Source: Auanema rhodensis (taxonomy: Eukaryota > Nematoda > Chromadorea > Rhabditida > Rhabditidae). From it: 64,000 nucleotides of DNA. The notes beneath the pieces were generated by a model. That model saw nothing but the letters and a program-made list of their open reading frames with translations. It ran no database searches and was not told the DNA's origin. Positions 63,180 through 64,000 of the stretch are shown here, in pieces. Numbering within the stretch: position 1 is the stretch's first letter; each line of letters begins with the position of its first letter. The position numbers and the translations under genes were made by a program. The DNA is taken from assembly GCA_964057225.1 (NCBI GenBank), contig OZ059899.1:19786501-19850500 (forward strand), written 5' to 3'.

Positions 63180-64000
63180 TTTTTAAGCTAGCGCAAATCT
63201 GATAACACAGATCGACGCAGCTTGAAAATCCGCATCGAATGCACTATACAACATTGAGAAACGCTTAATACAAAAATTAGTTATGATCGTTTGAAAAATG
63301 ATGCATTAGTGTATGTTGAGTTTCCATGTACACTCAACATTGCTTCCAAAAACATTTTGACAAAAATTTTTCCAAAAAATTTCGAAAAAATTTCGCGAAA
63401 AGTAGATGTTTTTAGATTCCTTTTTCCAAGGCAAAGACGATGGACAATGTTATTCAACGAAAAAATTATTTCTGCAGGGTGAAAATCGAGGATATAAGTG
63501 TGAACTTATATCAGTTCATATCTCGGTGCATTTTTAAGCTAGCGCAAATCTGATAACACAGATCGACGCAGCTTAAAAATCCGCATCGAATGCACTATAC
63601 AACATTGAGAAACGCTTGATACAAAAATTAGTTATGATCGTTTGAAAAATGATGCATTAGTGTATGTTGAGTTTCCATGTACACTCAACATTGCTTCCAA
63701 AAACATTTTGACAAAAATTTTTCCGAAAAATTTCAAAATAATTTCGCGAAAAGTAGATGTTTTTAGATTCTTTTTTTCAAGGCAAAGACGATGGACAATG
63801 TTATTCAACGAAAAAATTAATTCTCCAGGGTGAAAATCGAGGATATAAGTGTGAACTTATATCAGTTGATATCTCGGTGCAATTTTAAGCTAGCGCAAAT
63901 CTGATAATACAGATCGACGCAGCTTAAAAATCCGCTTCGAATGCACTATACTGCATTGAGAAACGCTTAATACAAAAGTTAGTTATGATCGTTTGAAAAA
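63180..64000 (+). repeat. Start of a further unit, cut by the window edge (monomers 181-183)
   Basis: Monomers 181 and 182 are complete; monomer 183 (from 63882) is truncated after 119 bp by the window boundary. The 183 head (GCAATTTTAAGC, AATACAG, CGCTTCG, ACTGCATTG, AAAAGTTAG) matches monomer 162, and resembles monomers 5 and 14 near the left end apart from CGCTTCG. The array clearly continues to the right. Confidence 0.9.

Larger units (their letters stand above)
1..64000 (+). repeat. Satellite DNA array, 351-bp monomer, about 182.3 copies
   Basis: The same 351-bp sequence repeats head-to-tail from the first base to the last with no interruption or inversion. Landmarks such as the GCTAGC near each monomer start, the ATGCAT at about +120, the CTGCAG at about +294 and the GATATC at about +338 recur every 351 bp. 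Monomers differ mostly by substitutions, and groups of variants recur together as subtypes. Consensus G+C is about 32% by hand count. Arrays of this size and order are known from eukaryotic centromeric and pericentromeric heterochromatin; the exact chromosomal location is inference. Neither array edge is inside the window, so the full array is longer than 64 kb. I do not recognise the family or species. Confidence 0.98.

Noticed and set aside
1-64000. CRISPR array
   Set aside because: There are no short repeats alternating with unique spacers; the whole 351-bp unit repeats and contains no unique sequence.
1-64000. Primate alpha satellite or Drosophila 359-bp satellite
   Set aside because: Alpha satellite has about 171-bp monomers. 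The 359-bp family has a similar length and AT-richness but I see no sustained similarity in order of motifs, and the lengths differ.
1-64000. Transposon, rRNA or tRNA repeat unit
   Set aside because: No transposase or reverse-transcriptase motifs, terminal repeats with target duplications, rRNA-like conserved blocks, or Pol III box B (GGTTCGANTCC) are visible in the monomer.

Overview
The window is a single, uninterrupted satellite DNA array. I count 182 complete head-to-tail monomers plus a 119-bp partial one at the right edge. All are in the same orientation and every one is 351 bp long, except one of 350 bp. Monomers are numbered from the left edge, with each starting at the T-run before AAGCT. 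Monomer n (n = 1-96) starts at 351(n-1)+1; from monomer 98 on it starts at 351(n-1). I see no unique sequence, transposon, RNA gene, CRISPR array or credible protein gene. The only open frames recur once per monomer and are rejected as genes.

Organism. A 64-kb tandem array of a 351-bp unit organised into higher-order repeats (HORs) is eukaryotic constitutive heterochromatin, most plausibly centromeric or pericentromeric; this is inferred from architecture. The species cannot be read from the sequence. A hand count of the consensus gives 113 G+C in 351 (32%) and 13 CpG against about 9 expected. AT-richness, unit length and lack of CpG depletion would suit an invertebrate, but that is weak inference. 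It is not primate alpha satellite (about 171 bp) and has no complete CENP-B box.

Monomer anatomy, left to right: (a) a 49-bp imperfect dyad with 10-bp perfect outer arms; (b) a 9-10 bp inverted repeat around positions 134-161; (c) a stretch of A/T tracts near helical spacing (about 169-247), predicted to be curved; (d) a perfect 9-bp stem with a GTGA loop (312-333), followed by an overlapping short dyad and an EcoRV site. Variation is almost entirely single-base substitution, often at CpG positions.

Layout by HOR domain: two near-identical 9-mers (1-6318); trimers (6319-9477); dimers (9478-13689); a short mosaic; two trimer families (15094-18954); three copies of a 7-mer (18955-26676, the first with one extra monomer); mosaic and 5-mer (26677-31590); an approximate 9-mer pair (32995-38960) containing the only indel; a 5-mer pair (38961-42470); three copies of a 10-mer (43173-55106, the third expanded to 14); a mosaic; a 5-mer pair (57915-61424); and a 6-mer running off the right edge. 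The domains are local amplifications of a shared set of monomer subtypes, as expected from unequal crossover and gene conversion. Hybrid monomers mark some of the junctions.

There are no genes here to work together. The interest lies in the array architecture, the conserved secondary-structure elements and the nearly indel-free monomer length.
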